Shown here piece by piece: positions 8,506 through 16,740 of a DNA stretch of 64,000 bases; position 1 is the first letter of the stretch; every line of letters starts with the position of its first letter. The notes beneath the pieces are model-generated. The model saw only the letters and a program-made list of their open reading frames with translations. It was not told where the DNA came from and did not search any database. The stretch comes from Methylobacterium sp. NMS14P (GTDB taxonomy: Bacteria; Pseudomonadota; Alphaproteobacteria; Rhizobiales; Beijerinckiaceae). A program made the translations under genes and the position numbers. The DNA lies in NCBI RefSeq assembly GCF_028583545.1, contig NZ_CP087106.1, positions 3,964,501 to 4,028,500 of the forward strand, read 5' to 3'.

Positions 8506-8622
8506 CCCCGTCATTCCGGGACTGCGCAGCACGGCCCGGCATCCAGAACCGCGCCGAGCGCTCGGACCGGCCCTGTCGGCGGCTCTGGATTCCGGGTTCG
8601 ACGACGGCGCCCCGGAATGACC
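8506..8622. repeat. Imperfect palindromic intergenic element, family C
   Basis: The ends are inverted copies: CCCCGTCATTCCGGG at 8506-8520 and CCCGGAATGACCG at 8611-8623. A second pair of inner arms reads GGCATCCAGAA against CTGGATTCCGG. The roughly 115-base unit can fold into one long hairpin between two convergent genes. Elements with CGTCATTCCGGG ends are common in alphaproteobacterial intergenic regions. Only this copy was seen here. Confidence 0.6.
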
Positions 8623-8671
8623 GTGCGTTCGTCTCAACGGGCCGCGCGACCCGGCGGAGCGGCAACGCCTC

Positions 8672-9418
8672 TCACGCCTGCAGCTTCGCCACCAGCGCGT
8701 CCGACAGGGCGAAGTTGACGTAGACGTTCTGGACGTCGTCCTGGTCCTCGATCACCTCGACGAGGCGGATGAGCTTCTCGCCGGTCTCGTCGTCGACGTC
8801 GATGGTGTTCTGCGCCTTCCAGATCAGGCCCGTGCGGCTCGGCTCGCCGAAGCGCGCCTCGAGGGCCTTCGTGACCTCGCCGTAGGAATCCTGGGCGCAG
8901 ATGACCTCGTGGCCGTCCTCCCCGGAGCTGACGTCGTCGGCGCCGGCCTCGATGGCGGCTTCCAGCATCGTGTCGGCATCGGCCACGGAGGCCGGGTAGG
9001 CGATCACGCCCACGCGGTCGAACATGAAGGCGACGGCCCCGGTCTCGGCGAGGCTGCCGCCGGACTTGGTGAAGGCCGAGCGCACGTCCGAGGCGGTGCG
9101 GTTGCGGTTGTCGGTCTGCGCCTCGACGATCAGCGCGGCACCGCCGGGCCCGTAGCCCTCGTAGCGGATGTCCTCGTAGTTCTCGCCGTCGGCGCCGGCG
9201 GCCTTCTTGATGGCGCGCTCGATATTGTCCTTGGGCATGTTCTCGGCGCGGGCCGCCAGGATCGCGGCGCGCAGGCGCGGGTTCATCGCCGGGTCGGGCG
9301 TGCCGAGCTTGGCCGCCACCGTGATCTCGCGGGCGAGCTTGCCGAACACCTTCGAGCGGACCGCGTCCACCCGGCCCTTCCGGTGCATGATGTTCTTGAA
9401 CTGCGAATGGCCTGCCAT
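8672..9418 (-). CDS. YebC/PmpR family protein (TACO1-type)
   Basis: The 248-residue product begins [19 protein letters not shown], the nearly invariant start of the YebC family, and keeps the expected length and three-domain layout. Members were long annotated as transcription regulators; recent work on relatives indicates a role in helping ribosomes through polyproline and other stalling motifs. The conserved acidic C-terminal part ([14 protein letters not shown] region, here [19 protein letters not shown]) is present. It is often linked to ruvCAB, which is not in this window. The start is unambiguous. Confidence 0.93.
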   Translation of the reverse strand: MAGHSQFKNIMHRKGRVDAVRSKVFGKLAREITVAAKLGTPDPAMNPRLRAAILAARAENMPKDNIERAIKKAAGADGENYEDIRYEGYGPGGAALIVEAQTDNRNRTASDVRSAFTKSGGSLAETGAVAFMFDRVGVIAYPASVADADTMLEAAIEAGADDVSSGEDGHEVICAQDSYGEVTKALEARFGEPSRTGLIWKAQNTIDVDDETGEKLIRLVEVIEDQDDVQNVYVNFALSDALVAKLQA

Positions 9419-9732
9419 GACGGTTCAGACTTTTGTTCGTTGGCGAGGGCGGGCGTGCGGGACCCCGCCATCGCGGCTGTGGGTCGCGCCGTATATAGGC
9501 CGCCGCCTCCGGGCGAAGCAACGCGGCCGCAGTCGGTCGGCGCGGCCCGGACCGACACGGGTGCGCGGGCTTCGCAATCCCGTGACCGCGGAAAAGATGG
9601 CCGTCTCGGGCGTTGGCGCTAGACGCGCGCGCGGCGGGAAGCGCGATGGCGAGCCGGTAGGGACGCCGCACGGTCACGGGTGCCGGCCGCGCTGTCGCCC
9701 ACGAACGTGCCCGGCGCGGCGAACGCGGGACG
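9419..9732. other. Intergenic region upstream of yebC
   Basis: These 314 bases separate divergent genes. I see no conserved RNA or long repeat. A TATATAG stretch near 9491 on the AT-richest part could belong to the yebC promoter, but no convincing -35 partner is visible. Confidence 0.4.
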
Positions 9733-9975
9733 ATGACAGGCATGCAGGCACCGATGAACCGCCCCGACACCCTCTACGCGCCGTTGGTCACCGATCCCGG
9801 CGCCCGCGGCCGCTTCGACGCCCGCGCTGCCGGCGACGTCGCCGCGGCCGACCCGCGCTGGCTCAAGCTCGGGATCGCGGCCGCGCTCGGCCTCGTGGCC
9901 GGCACGATGCTGTTCGCCACCGAGGCGCACGGGCGGGCGGGCGCCCGCACCGATCGCCGGCCGGGCCGACGCTAG
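9733..9975 (+). CDS. Putative small membrane protein (80 aa)
   Basis: This is an 80-codon frame with GGGA a few bases before the ATG. It is polar at the N-terminus (residues 1-42), has one transmembrane segment (LGIAAALGLVAGTMLFA, about residues 46-62) and ends in a basic tail (RTDRRPGRR). No family is recognised. It ends about 34 bases before the metallo-hydrolase gene on the same strand and may share its transcript. Confidence 0.45.
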   Translation: MTGMQAPMNRPDTLYAPLVTDPGARGRFDARAAGDVAAADPRWLKLGIAAALGLVAGTMLFATEAHGRAGARTDRRPGRR

Positions 9976-10009
9976 GACACGGGCCAACGCGGGCTTCATG
10001 GAGGATCCG

Positions 10010-10984
10010 ATGCCGGGCACGAACCGTCGCGAATTGGTGCGGGGCGCGCTCGCCGGAGGGGCCGTCCTGGGTCTCGGCGGCGGCGCCCGCGCCACCGCAC
10101 CCTTCGGCGGAGCGCAGGCGCCGGGCTTCTACCGGACGCGTATCGGCAGCTGCGAGGTCACGATCCTCAACGACGGGGCGCGCAGCTTCCCGATGCCGGA
10201 CCGCTTCGTGCGCAACGTTCCCCGGGACGAGGCGCTCGGCGCCGCGCGGGCGGCCTACATGCCCCCCGGCCAGGTGACGGTGCCGTTCAACCCGACGCTG
10301 ATCAACACGGGCGCGAAGCTCGTCCTGATCGATACCGGCAACGGCCCGGTGCCGGGCGCGCCCGTCGGCCGCCTCGCGGCGAACCTCGCGGCGGCCGGGA
10401 TCAGACCCGAGGACATCGACCTCGTCCTGCTCTCGCACCTCCATCCCGACCACACGAACGGCCTCAAGAGGGTGGACGGCAGCCTCGCCTTCCCGAACGC
10501 CGAGATCCGGGCCGCCGCGCCGGACTGGGCGTTCTGGATGAGCGACGCCAACATGGCCCGCGCCGCCGACCCGGTGACGCAGGGCTACTTCGCCAACACC
10601 CGCCGGGTGCTCGGCGACCTGAAGGACCGAATCGGCACCTTCGCGTGGGACGAGGAGATCGTGCCCGGGATCACCGCCCTCGCCGCCCCCGGCCACACGC
10701 CGGGCCACACGGCCTTCGCGGTCGCGTCAGGTGCGGACCGTCTGCTGATTCAGTCCGACGTGACCAACATCCCAGCCTTCTTCCTGCAGCACCCGGACTG
10801 GCACGTGATGTACGATCACGACGCCGATCAGGCGCAGGCGACGCGCCACCGCTTCTACGACATGGCCGCGTCCGAGAGGGCCCTCGTGGTCGGCTACCAC
10901 TTTCCCTTCCCGTCGCTCGGCCACGTGGAGCGGGACGGGCCGGGCTACCGGCTCATGCCCATCGCCTGGACCGGCACGCCCTGA
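10010..10984 (+). CDS. Exported MBL-fold metallo-hydrolase
   Basis: The product (324 residues) has a Tat-like signal (TNRRELVRGALAGGAVLGLG) and a metallo-beta-lactamase fold. The metal motif HLHPDH lies at residues 143-148 (His143, His145, Asp147, His148), His229 is in PGHTPGHT, and Asp250 is in LIQSDVTN. Members hydrolyse lactones, esters or sulfates; the substrate cannot be told from sequence. GGAGGA at 10000-10005 serves as ribosome-binding site for the ATG at 10010 rather than for the ATG at 9998, which overlaps it. The 3' end overlaps the convergent cbbY gene by 40 bases. Confidence 0.85.
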   Translation: MPGTNRRELVRGALAGGAVLGLGGGARATAPFGGAQAPGFYRTRIGSCEVTILNDGARSFPMPDRFVRNVPRDEALGAARAAYMPPGQVTVPFNPTLINTGAKLVLIDTGNGPVPGAPVGRLAANLAAAGIRPEDIDLVLLSHLHPDHTNGLKRVDGSLAFPNAEIRAAAPDWAFWMSDANMARAADPVTQGYFANTRRVLGDLKDRIGTFAWDEEIVPGITALAAPGHTPGHTAFAVASGADRLLIQSDVTNIPAFFLQHPDWHVMYDHDADQAQATRHRFYDMAASERALVVGYHFPFPSLGHVERDGPGYRLMPIAWTGTP

Positions 10985-11733
10985 CCGTCCGTGGCGTCGT
11001 GCCACCGGATCAGGGCGGGCAGGTCCACGACCCCGCCCGGCCACGCGACGCCCGCCAGGTGCCGGTGCGGCCGATCCGGCTCGCCGAGATCCGAGACGGC
11101 CGAGAAGGCGCCGTCGAGCCGGTGGCTCTCGGTGTAGCGGCTCCGGGTCGCCAGGACCGGCAGCCCGGCGGCCCGGGCCGAGCTGATGCCGGCGGCCGAA
11201 TCCTCGAAGGCCACCGCCTCGGAGGCCGGGATCTCCAGGCCGGCGAGCGCCAGCAGGAACACGTCGGGCGCGGGCTTCTTGCGGCTCGCCTCGTCGCCGG
11301 CAGCGATCACGTCGAAGGGCGCGGCGCCCGGCGGAAAGTTGGCGGCGAGGAGCCGGTCGACGTTCGGCCGGCTCGTCGTGGTGGCCACGGCGAGCCGGAG
11401 ACCCGCCGCACGGGCCTCGGCGATCAGCCGGGCGATCCCGGGACGGAGCGGCAGGCCGTTCAGCGCGACGAGGTCTCCGTAGGCGCGCGTCTTGCGGGCG
11501 TGGATCTCCGGCGCGCGGGCGTGGAGCGCCTCGGCCTCCGCCGGGTGCTCGGTGTCGATGTAGTGGGCGAGCCGCTCCTTGCCGCCCATGACGGCCAGCA
11601 GGTCGGCGTAGAGCGCCTCGTCCCACCGCCACGGCAGGCCGAGCTCCGCGAAGGCGCGGTTGAACGCCTGCCGATGCAGGTCCTCGGTCTCGGCGAGGGT
11701 CCCGTCGACGTCGAAGATCAGCGCCCTCAGCAC
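10945..11733 (-). CDS. cbbY: HAD-family sugar-phosphate phosphatase, CbbY type
   Basis: The 262-residue HAD hydrolase has motif [11 protein letters not shown] (Asp8 nucleophile, Asp10) and a helical cap. CbbY of proteobacteria dephosphorylates xylulose-1,5-bisphosphate, a misfire product that inhibits RuBisCO. Its position as last gene of a fbp-prk-rpe-cbbY operon supports CbbY rather than a generic phosphoglucomutase. The GTG start at 11733 overlaps the rpe stop by seven bases (coupled translation). RuBisCO genes are absent from the window, so its role may extend to other ribulose-derived bisphosphates. Confidence 0.8.
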   Translation of the reverse strand: MLRALIFDVDGTLAETEDLHRQAFNRAFAELGLPWRWDEALYADLLAVMGGKERLAHYIDTEHPAEAEALHARAPEIHARKTRAYGDLVALNGLPLRPGIARLIAEARAAGLRLAVATTTSRPNVDRLLAANFPPGAAPFDVIAAGDEASRKKPAPDVFLLALAGLEIPASEAVAFEDSAAGISSARAAGLPVLATRSRYTESHRLDGAFSAVSDLGEPDRPHRHLAGVAWPGGVVDLPALIRWHDATDGQGVPVQAMGMSR

Positions 11734-12413
11734 GACAGGTCGCGACCGGAGGCGCCCTCCGCGCCCTCGCGGATCGCCGCGATGCGCTCGGCGTAGGCGT
11801 CCGGGCCGCCGCTGAAGACCGCGTTGCCGGCCACGAACGTGTCGGCCCCGGCGCGGCTCGCGACCTTGACCGTCTCGGGGTCGATCCCGCCGTCGACCTG
11901 GATGCGGATGTCCCGGCCCGCCACCATGGCGCGCACCCGCGCCACCGACTCCATCGCGCCCTTGATGAAGCTCTGGCCGCCGAAGCCGGGATTGACGGTC
12001 ATCACCAGCACGAGATCCACGAGGTCGAGCACCGGCTCGACCATGGCGGCCGGCGTGCCCGGGTTGATCGCCACGCCGGCGCGCTTGCCGAGGTCGCGGA
12101 TGGTCTGGAGCGAGCGGTGGATGTGCGGCCCGGCCTCGGCGTGGACCGTGATGCCGTCGGCCCCCGCCTGCGCGAACGCCGCGAGGTACGGATCGGCCGG
12201 CGCGATCATCAGGTGCACGTCGAAGTATTTTTGGGTGTGGGGACGGAGTGCTTTCACCACCGGCGGGCCGAAGGTGATGTTGGGCACGAAATGCCCGTCC
12301 ATCACGTCGAGGTGGATCCAGTCGGCGCCGGCCGCGTCCACGGCGCGGGTCTCCTCGGCGAGCTTCGAGAAGTCGGCGGACAGGATCGACGGGGCGATGA
12401 CGGGTGCGAGCAT
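11727..12413 (-). CDS. rpe: Ribulose-phosphate 3-epimerase
   Basis: This enzyme interconverts ribulose-5-phosphate and xylulose-5-phosphate in the pentose-phosphate and Calvin cycles. The 228-residue TIM barrel has all hallmarks: [10 protein letters not shown] at the start, [40 protein letters not shown] and QVDGGI. I chose the ATG at 12413, which gives the family N-terminus; a GTG at 12437 overlaps the prk stop (GTGA) and would add eight residues. It lies between prk and cbbY in the operon. Confidence 0.93.
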   Translation of the reverse strand: MLAPVIAPSILSADFSKLAEETRAVDAAGADWIHLDVMDGHFVPNITFGPPVVKALRPHTQKYFDVHLMIAPADPYLAAFAQAGADGITVHAEAGPHIHRSLQTIRDLGKRAGVAINPGTPAAMVEPVLDLVDLVLVMTVNPGFGGQSFIKGAMESVARVRAMVAGRDIRIQVDGGIDPETVKVASRAGADTFVAGNAVFSGGPDAYAERIAAIREGAEGASGRDLSC

Positions 12414-12433
12414 GGGAAGCTTTCGGAATCGGC

Positions 12434-13294
12434 TCACGCCAGCCGGCGGCGGCGCTCGACGAGCTGCATGATCATCGGGGTCAGGATCAGCTGCATCGCC
12501 AGGTCGAGCTTGCCGCCGGGGATCACGATGGAGTTGGCCCGGCTCATGAAACTGTCGTGAATCATGGAGACGAGATACGAGAAGTCGATCCCCTTCGGGT
12601 CCTTGAAGCGGATCACGACCATCGATTCGTCGGCGGTTGGGATCCAGCGGGCGATGAACGGGTTCGAGGTGTCGACCGTCGGCACCCGCTGGAAGTTGAT
12701 GTCGGTGAACGAGAATTGCGGGCAGATGGTCTGCACGTAGTCGGGCATGCGCCGCAGGATGACGTCGGTCACCGCCTCGGTGGAGTAGCCGCGGAACGAG
12801 CGGTCACGGTGCAGCTTCTGGATCCATTCGAGGTTGATCACCGGCACGACGCCGATCTTCAGGTCGGCGTAGCGGGCGATGTCGACGTCCTGGTCGGCCA
12901 CGCAGCCGTGCAGGCCCTCGTAGAACAGGAGGTCGGAATCGGGCGGGAACGTCTCCCAGTCCGAGAAGCTGCCCTCAGGGATGCCGTAGGCCTGCGCGTC
13001 GTGCTGGTCGTGGGCGTAGTGACGGGTCCGGCCCGTCCCGGACTCGGCGTAGCTGCGGAACACCGCCTCCAGCTCCGGCAGGAGGTTGGCCCGCGGCGCG
13101 AAGTGGGACAGCGTCGGCTCGTTCGCCATCATCGCCCGCATCGTGTCGCGGTCGAAGGCGTGGAAGCCGTCACCCTCGATGAAGACCGCCCGCACGTCCT
13201 CGCGGCGGAAGATCTGCTCGAAGGTGTTGCGCACCGAGGTGGTTCCGGCCCCGGAGGAGCCGGTCACCGAGATGATGGGGTGCCGCGCCGACAT
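12434..13294 (-). CDS. prkA: Phosphoribulokinase
   Basis: Phosphoribulokinase makes ribulose-1,5-bisphosphate from ribulose-5-phosphate and ATP. The 286-residue product is the short proteobacterial type, with the P-loop [10 protein letters not shown] near the N-terminus, the [10 protein letters not shown] segment and the later [14 protein letters not shown] loop (here [20 protein letters not shown], split across the lid). In Methylobacterium this kinase is reported to act mainly in regulation, because ribulose bisphosphate is the effector of the LysR regulator QscR. The adjacent cbbR/qscR-type gene fits that model. It lies 23 bases after fbp and overlaps or abuts rpe. Confidence 0.93.
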   Translation of the reverse strand: MSARHPIISVTGSSGAGTTSVRNTFEQIFRREDVRAVFIEGDGFHAFDRDTMRAMMANEPTLSHFAPRANLLPELEAVFRSYAESGTGRTRHYAHDQHDAQAYGIPEGSFSDWETFPPDSDLLFYEGLHGCVADQDVDIARYADLKIGVVPVINLEWIQKLHRDRSFRGYSTEAVTDVILRRMPDYVQTICPQFSFTDINFQRVPTVDTSNPFIARWIPTADESMVVIRFKDPKGIDFSYLVSMIHDSFMSRANSIVIPGGKLDLAMQLILTPMIMQLVERRRRLA

Positions 13295-13317
13295 CGATGT
13301 GTACTTCGGACTCCGGG

Positions 13318-14373
13318 CTACGAGCGCATCAGGCCCCGCTGGCCGAACAGCGGCGAGCGGCCGGCATCGGGCTTGCCACCGGCGTAGTAGGTGGCGACGC
13401 ACGCCACCTCCTCGGTGGAGCCGCAGACCAGCGGCGCCCGCTCGTGGATCCCGGTGGCCATGAGGTCGAGGATCCGCGTCTGGCCGTCGGTCGCCGCGCC
13501 GCCGGCCTGCTCGACCAGCATGGCCACGGGCGCGACCTCGTAGAGCAGCCGCAGGCGGCCGCGGGCGTAGTTCTTCCGGGCGTCGCCCGGGTAGAGGAAC
13601 ACGCCGCCGCGGGTCAGCACGCGCTGGATGTCGGCCACCAGCGAGGCGAGCCAGCGCATGTTGTAGTCCTTGTCGCGCGGCCCCTCGGTGCCGCGCTGGC
13701 AATCCTCGATGTAGGCCTTGACCGGCGCGTCCCAGTGCCGGGCGTTCGAGGCGTTGATGGCGAATTCCTTGGCGGAGGCCGGCACCGACATGGCCGGGCT
13801 CGTCAGCTTGAACCGGCCCTCGGCGCGGTCGAGCACGTAGGACTGGGTGCCGTCGCCGAGCGTCAGGATCAGCGCTGTGGCCGGGCCGTAGGTGACGAAG
13901 CCCGCGGCGATCTGCGTCGAGCCGGGGGTGGTGAACGAGGCTAGCGGGTTCGCCGGATCCTTGATCGACGGCCGGATGCCGAAGATCATGCCGACGGCCA
14001 TGTTCACGCCGATGTTGGAGGAGCCGTCGAGGGGGTCGATGGCGACGGCGAGCGGGGCGTCCGGGTCGAGCCGCATCACCTCCTCGGCCTCCTCGGAGGC
14101 GACCTCGGCGACCGGGGCCCCCTGCAGCGCCGCGGTCACGCTCTCGTGAGCGATGACGTCGAGGGCCTTCTGAACGTCGCCGTCGCTGTTGTGATCGCCG
14201 GCCGCCGCGAGGTCGCCGCCGAGCGCGCCGCGCCCGATCCGCTCGCTGATCTCCACCGCCGACCGCGCGACGGCCGCGATCACCGCGGCGGCGTCCTTCA
14301 GCGCCGGATTGGCGTCCACGGCCTGCGCCAGGCAGGTCTCGAGAGGTGTCCCGATCGCCGCTGAAATTGCCAT
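13318..14373 (-). CDS. fbp: Class 1 fructose-1,6-bisphosphatase
   Basis: This enzyme hydrolyses fructose-1,6-bisphosphate in gluconeogenesis and sugar-phosphate recycling. The 351-residue product has the class 1 metal and substrate site IDPLDGSSNIGVNM (residues about 112-125) and later the conserved MRWLASLVADIQRVL and GVFLYPGDAR segments. The ATG at 14373 is preceded by a strong ribosome-binding site (GGAGGAG, about eight bases upstream); longer frames have none. It is the first gene of the fbp-prk-rpe-cbbY operon and is divergent from the LysR gene. Confidence 0.93.
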   Translation of the reverse strand: MAISAAIGTPLETCLAQAVDANPALKDAAAVIAAVARSAVEISERIGRGALGGDLAAAGDHNSDGDVQKALDVIAHESVTAALQGAPVAEVASEEAEEVMRLDPDAPLAVAIDPLDGSSNIGVNMAVGMIFGIRPSIKDPANPLASFTTPGSTQIAAGFVTYGPATALILTLGDGTQSYVLDRAEGRFKLTSPAMSVPASAKEFAINASNARHWDAPVKAYIEDCQRGTEGPRDKDYNMRWLASLVADIQRVLTRGGVFLYPGDARKNYARGRLRLLYEVAPVAMLVEQAGGAATDGQTRILDLMATGIHERAPLVCGSTEEVACVATYYAGGKPDAGRSPLFGQRGLMRS

Positions 14374-14442
14374 CGGCCTACTCCTCCTGCTCGGATCCCG
14401 TCCGCGGGGATCGCGCGTTCCGCGCCGGCTCTGTAGCGGCCG

Positions 14443-14523
14443 CTTGGCTGCCAAGATAGCGGTCTCTGTCTCCGGATCGACAGGAACCCGCGGCGCGGCC
14501 TTCAAGATTTCTGTGCGATCTTG
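14443..14523. promoter_or_regulatory. fbp/cbbR intergenic control region with two dyads
   Basis: The 173-base divergent gap contains two clear inverted repeats: CTTGGCTGCCAAG at 14443-14455 (perfect, 6-base arms) and CAAGAT-N9-ATCTTG at 14503-14523, centred about 64 bases apart. LysR-type regulators usually bind such dyads in the gap between themselves and the divergent target. The second dyad lies 23 bases before the cbbR start and could mediate autoregulation. The assignment to this regulator is inference. Confidence 0.5.
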
Positions 14524-14546
14524 TGCCATAGGACGAAAAAAACGAG

Positions 14547-15503
14547 ATGTCCGCCATGCGCAACCTCTCCCTCAAGCAGCTTCAGGCGGTCGCTGCCGTG
14601 GCCCGCCTCGGCACCATGACCCGGGCTGCGCAGGAGCTGAACGTCACCTCGGCCGCCCTCTACGCGCGCATCCGCCAGCTGGAGGAGGAGGCCGGGCTGC
14701 TGCTGTTCGACCGGACGCCAGGCGGCCTCAAGCCGACCGATGCCGGCCGCGAGATGCTCTGGGCGATCGACAGCATCAACACCGTGCTGGAGACCTGCAC
14801 CGACCGGCTGCGCACCCTGCGCGGCGCGGAGGGCGGGCGCGTGGCGCTCGGCGTCGTCTCCACCGCCAAGTACTTCGCCCCGCAGGTGATCGCGGGCTTC
14901 GTCAAGAAGCATCCCGGCGTCGAGATCAGCCTGTCGGTGCGCAACCGCGGCCAGACCGTGGAGGCGCTGCGCGGCTACGAGATCGACTTCGCCCTGATGG
15001 GCCGCCCGCCCCGGGACTTCCCGATCGAGGCCGCCACCTTCGGGCCGCACCCGATCGTGCTGATCGCGCCGCCCGGCCACCCCCTGGCGGGCCGGACCGA
15101 CCTGAACCGCGAGGACCTCGCGGACCAGCCGTTCTTCCTCCGCGAAGAGGGCTCGGGCACCCGCATGGTCTTCGAGGAGTTCATGAGCGGCGTCCTGGTC
15201 AAGCGGGCGCCGCTGGACATCGACACCGGGTCGAACGAGACCATCAAGCAGGCGGTGATGGCCGGGCTCGGGATCGCGCTGCTCTCGGTGCACTCCGTGG
15301 CGGCCGAGCTCGAGAGCGGGCGCCTCGTCCTCCTCAACGTCAGGGGCCTGCCGATCCGGCGCGACTGGTACGCGGTCCGGCGCGCCGACAAGGTGCTGGG
15401 CCCGGCGGCCTCCGCGGTCTGGTCCTACCTGATGTCGGAGGGCGCGCGCTGCCTGCCGGGCGTCGCCCAGAGCGGTCTCGTGCTGGCCGGAGCCAAGGCG
15501 TGA
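14547..15503 (+). CDS. cbbR: LysR-family regulator, CbbR/QscR type
   Basis: The 318-residue LysR protein has an N-terminal winged helix-turn-helix (LSLKQLQAVAAVARLGTMTR, then AQELNVTSAALYARIRQLEE) and a periplasmic-binding-like effector domain (GVVSTAKYFAPQVIAGFVKK). CbbR activates Calvin-cycle genes; in Methylobacterium the CbbR homologue QscR activates the serine cycle and senses ribulose-1,5-bisphosphate. Divergence from fbp-prk-rpe-cbbY marks it as this type. Whether it is QscR itself needs comparison with the characterised protein. Its stop overlaps the start of a flavoprotein reductase gene (GTGA). Confidence 0.85.
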   Translation: MSAMRNLSLKQLQAVAAVARLGTMTRAAQELNVTSAALYARIRQLEEEAGLLLFDRTPGGLKPTDAGREMLWAIDSINTVLETCTDRLRTLRGAEGGRVALGVVSTAKYFAPQVIAGFVKKHPGVEISLSVRNRGQTVEALRGYEIDFALMGRPPRDFPIEAATFGPHPIVLIAPPGHPLAGRTDLNREDLADQPFFLREEGSGTRMVFEEFMSGVLVKRAPLDIDTGSNETIKQAVMAGLGIALLSVHSVAAELESGRLVLLNVRGLPIRRDWYAVRRADKVLGPAASAVWSYLMSEGARCLPGVAQSGLVLAGAKA

Positions 15504-16738
15504 GCGCCGGCGTCGTCGTGGCCGGCGCCGGGCAGGCCGGGTTCCAGCTCGCCGCGTCCCTGCGGGAGGGCGGGTTCCGGGACCCGATCACCCTGGTGGG
15601 CGACGAGGCCGCCCTGCCCTACCAGCGGCCGCCCCTCTCGAAGGCCTACCTCGCCGGCAAGACCGACCGGGAGGGCCTGTTCCTGCGCCCGCCCGGCTTC
15701 TTCGCCGAGCACGCCATCGCGCACCGCCCGGGGCTCCGCGCCGTCGCGATCGACCGGGACGCGCGCCGCCTGCGGCTCTCGGACGGCACCGACCTCCCCT
15801 ACGACCACCTCGTGCTCGCCACCGGCGCGCGCAACCGCCCCCTGCCGGTGCCGGGCGCCGAACTCGCGGGCGTGCGCCAGCTGCGCGGCCTCGCGGATGC
15901 CGACGCCCTCAAGGAGGAGGTCGCCGCGGCCCGGGCCATCGCGGTCGTCGGGGCCGGCTTCATCGGGCTCGAATTCGCCGCCGTCGCGGCCGCGCGCGGC
16001 CTCCCGGTGACGGTGATCGAGGCGGCCGAGCGGCCCATGGCCCGGGCGGTCTCGTCCGAGATGGGCGAACTCTTCCGCCGCGCCCACGCCGCGATGGGCG
16101 TGCGCTTCGCCTTCGGGGCCGGCGTCACGGCGATCGTCGGACGGGACGGCCGCGCCGCCGGCGTCGCCCTGGCGGACGGTAGCGAACGCGCGGCCGACCT
16201 GATCCTCGTGGGGATCGGCGTCCTGCCGAATCGGGAGCTCGCCGCGGAGGCCGGCCTCCCGGCCGAGGACGGCGTGCGGGTCGACGCGTTCCTGGCGACG
16301 CCGGACCCGGCGATCTCGGCGATCGGCGACTGCGCCCGCTTCCCCATCCCCTTCGCCCGCGGGCTGACGCCGGATGGGACGGTGCGGATCGAGTCCGTGC
16401 AGAACGCCATCGACCAGGGCCGCTGCCTCGCGGCCCGCCTCACCGGCAAGCCCGCGCCCTACGGCGCGCTGCCGTGGTTCTGGAGCGACCAGGGTCCGCA
16501 CAAGCTGCAGATCGCCGGCCTGTCGGGACCCGGCGATGCCAGCGTCGTCCGCGGGGCCGGCGACGCCGTCTCGGTCTTCCGCTTCCGCGACGGGCGCCTG
16601 AGCGCGGTGGAATCCGTCGACCGCGCGGGCGACCACATGATCGCGCGCCGCCTGCTCGCGGCCGGGACGCCGCTGACGCCCGACCAGGCGGCCGATCCGG
16701 ACTTCGACCTGAAGGGGCTCGCTCTGCGGCGGGCCTGA
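15500..16738 (+). CDS. FAD-dependent pyridine nucleotide-disulfide/ferredoxin reductase family protein
   Basis: The product (412 residues) has an N-terminal FAD-binding Rossmann motif (VVVAGAGQAG), the ferredoxin-reductase hallmark LPYQRPPLSKAYLAG, an ATGARNRPL segment, an NADH-binding Rossmann motif (AIAVVGAGFIGLEFA) and the second FAD motif ISAIGDCARF. This matches rubredoxin/putidaredoxin-type reductases that pass electrons from NAD(P)H to a ferredoxin for oxygenases. The C-terminal reductase domain is intact. The GTG start overlaps the LysR stop by four bases, so the two are co-transcribed. No ferredoxin or P450 lies nearby, so the partner is unknown. Confidence 0.85.
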   Translation: MSAGVVVAGAGQAGFQLAASLREGGFRDPITLVGDEAALPYQRPPLSKAYLAGKTDREGLFLRPPGFFAEHAIAHRPGLRAVAIDRDARRLRLSDGTDLPYDHLVLATGARNRPLPVPGAELAGVRQLRGLADADALKEEVAAARAIAVVGAGFIGLEFAAVAAARGLPVTVIEAAERPMARAVSSEMGELFRRAHAAMGVRFAFGAGVTAIVGRDGRAAGVALADGSERAADLILVGIGVLPNRELAAEAGLPAEDGVRVDAFLATPDPAISAIGDCARFPIPFARGLTPDGTVRIESVQNAIDQGRCLAARLTGKPAPYGALPWFWSDQGPHKLQIAGLSGPGDASVVRGAGDAVSVFRFRDGRLSAVESVDRAGDHMIARRLLAAGTPLTPDQAADPDFDLKGLALRRA

Positions 16739-16740
16739 CC

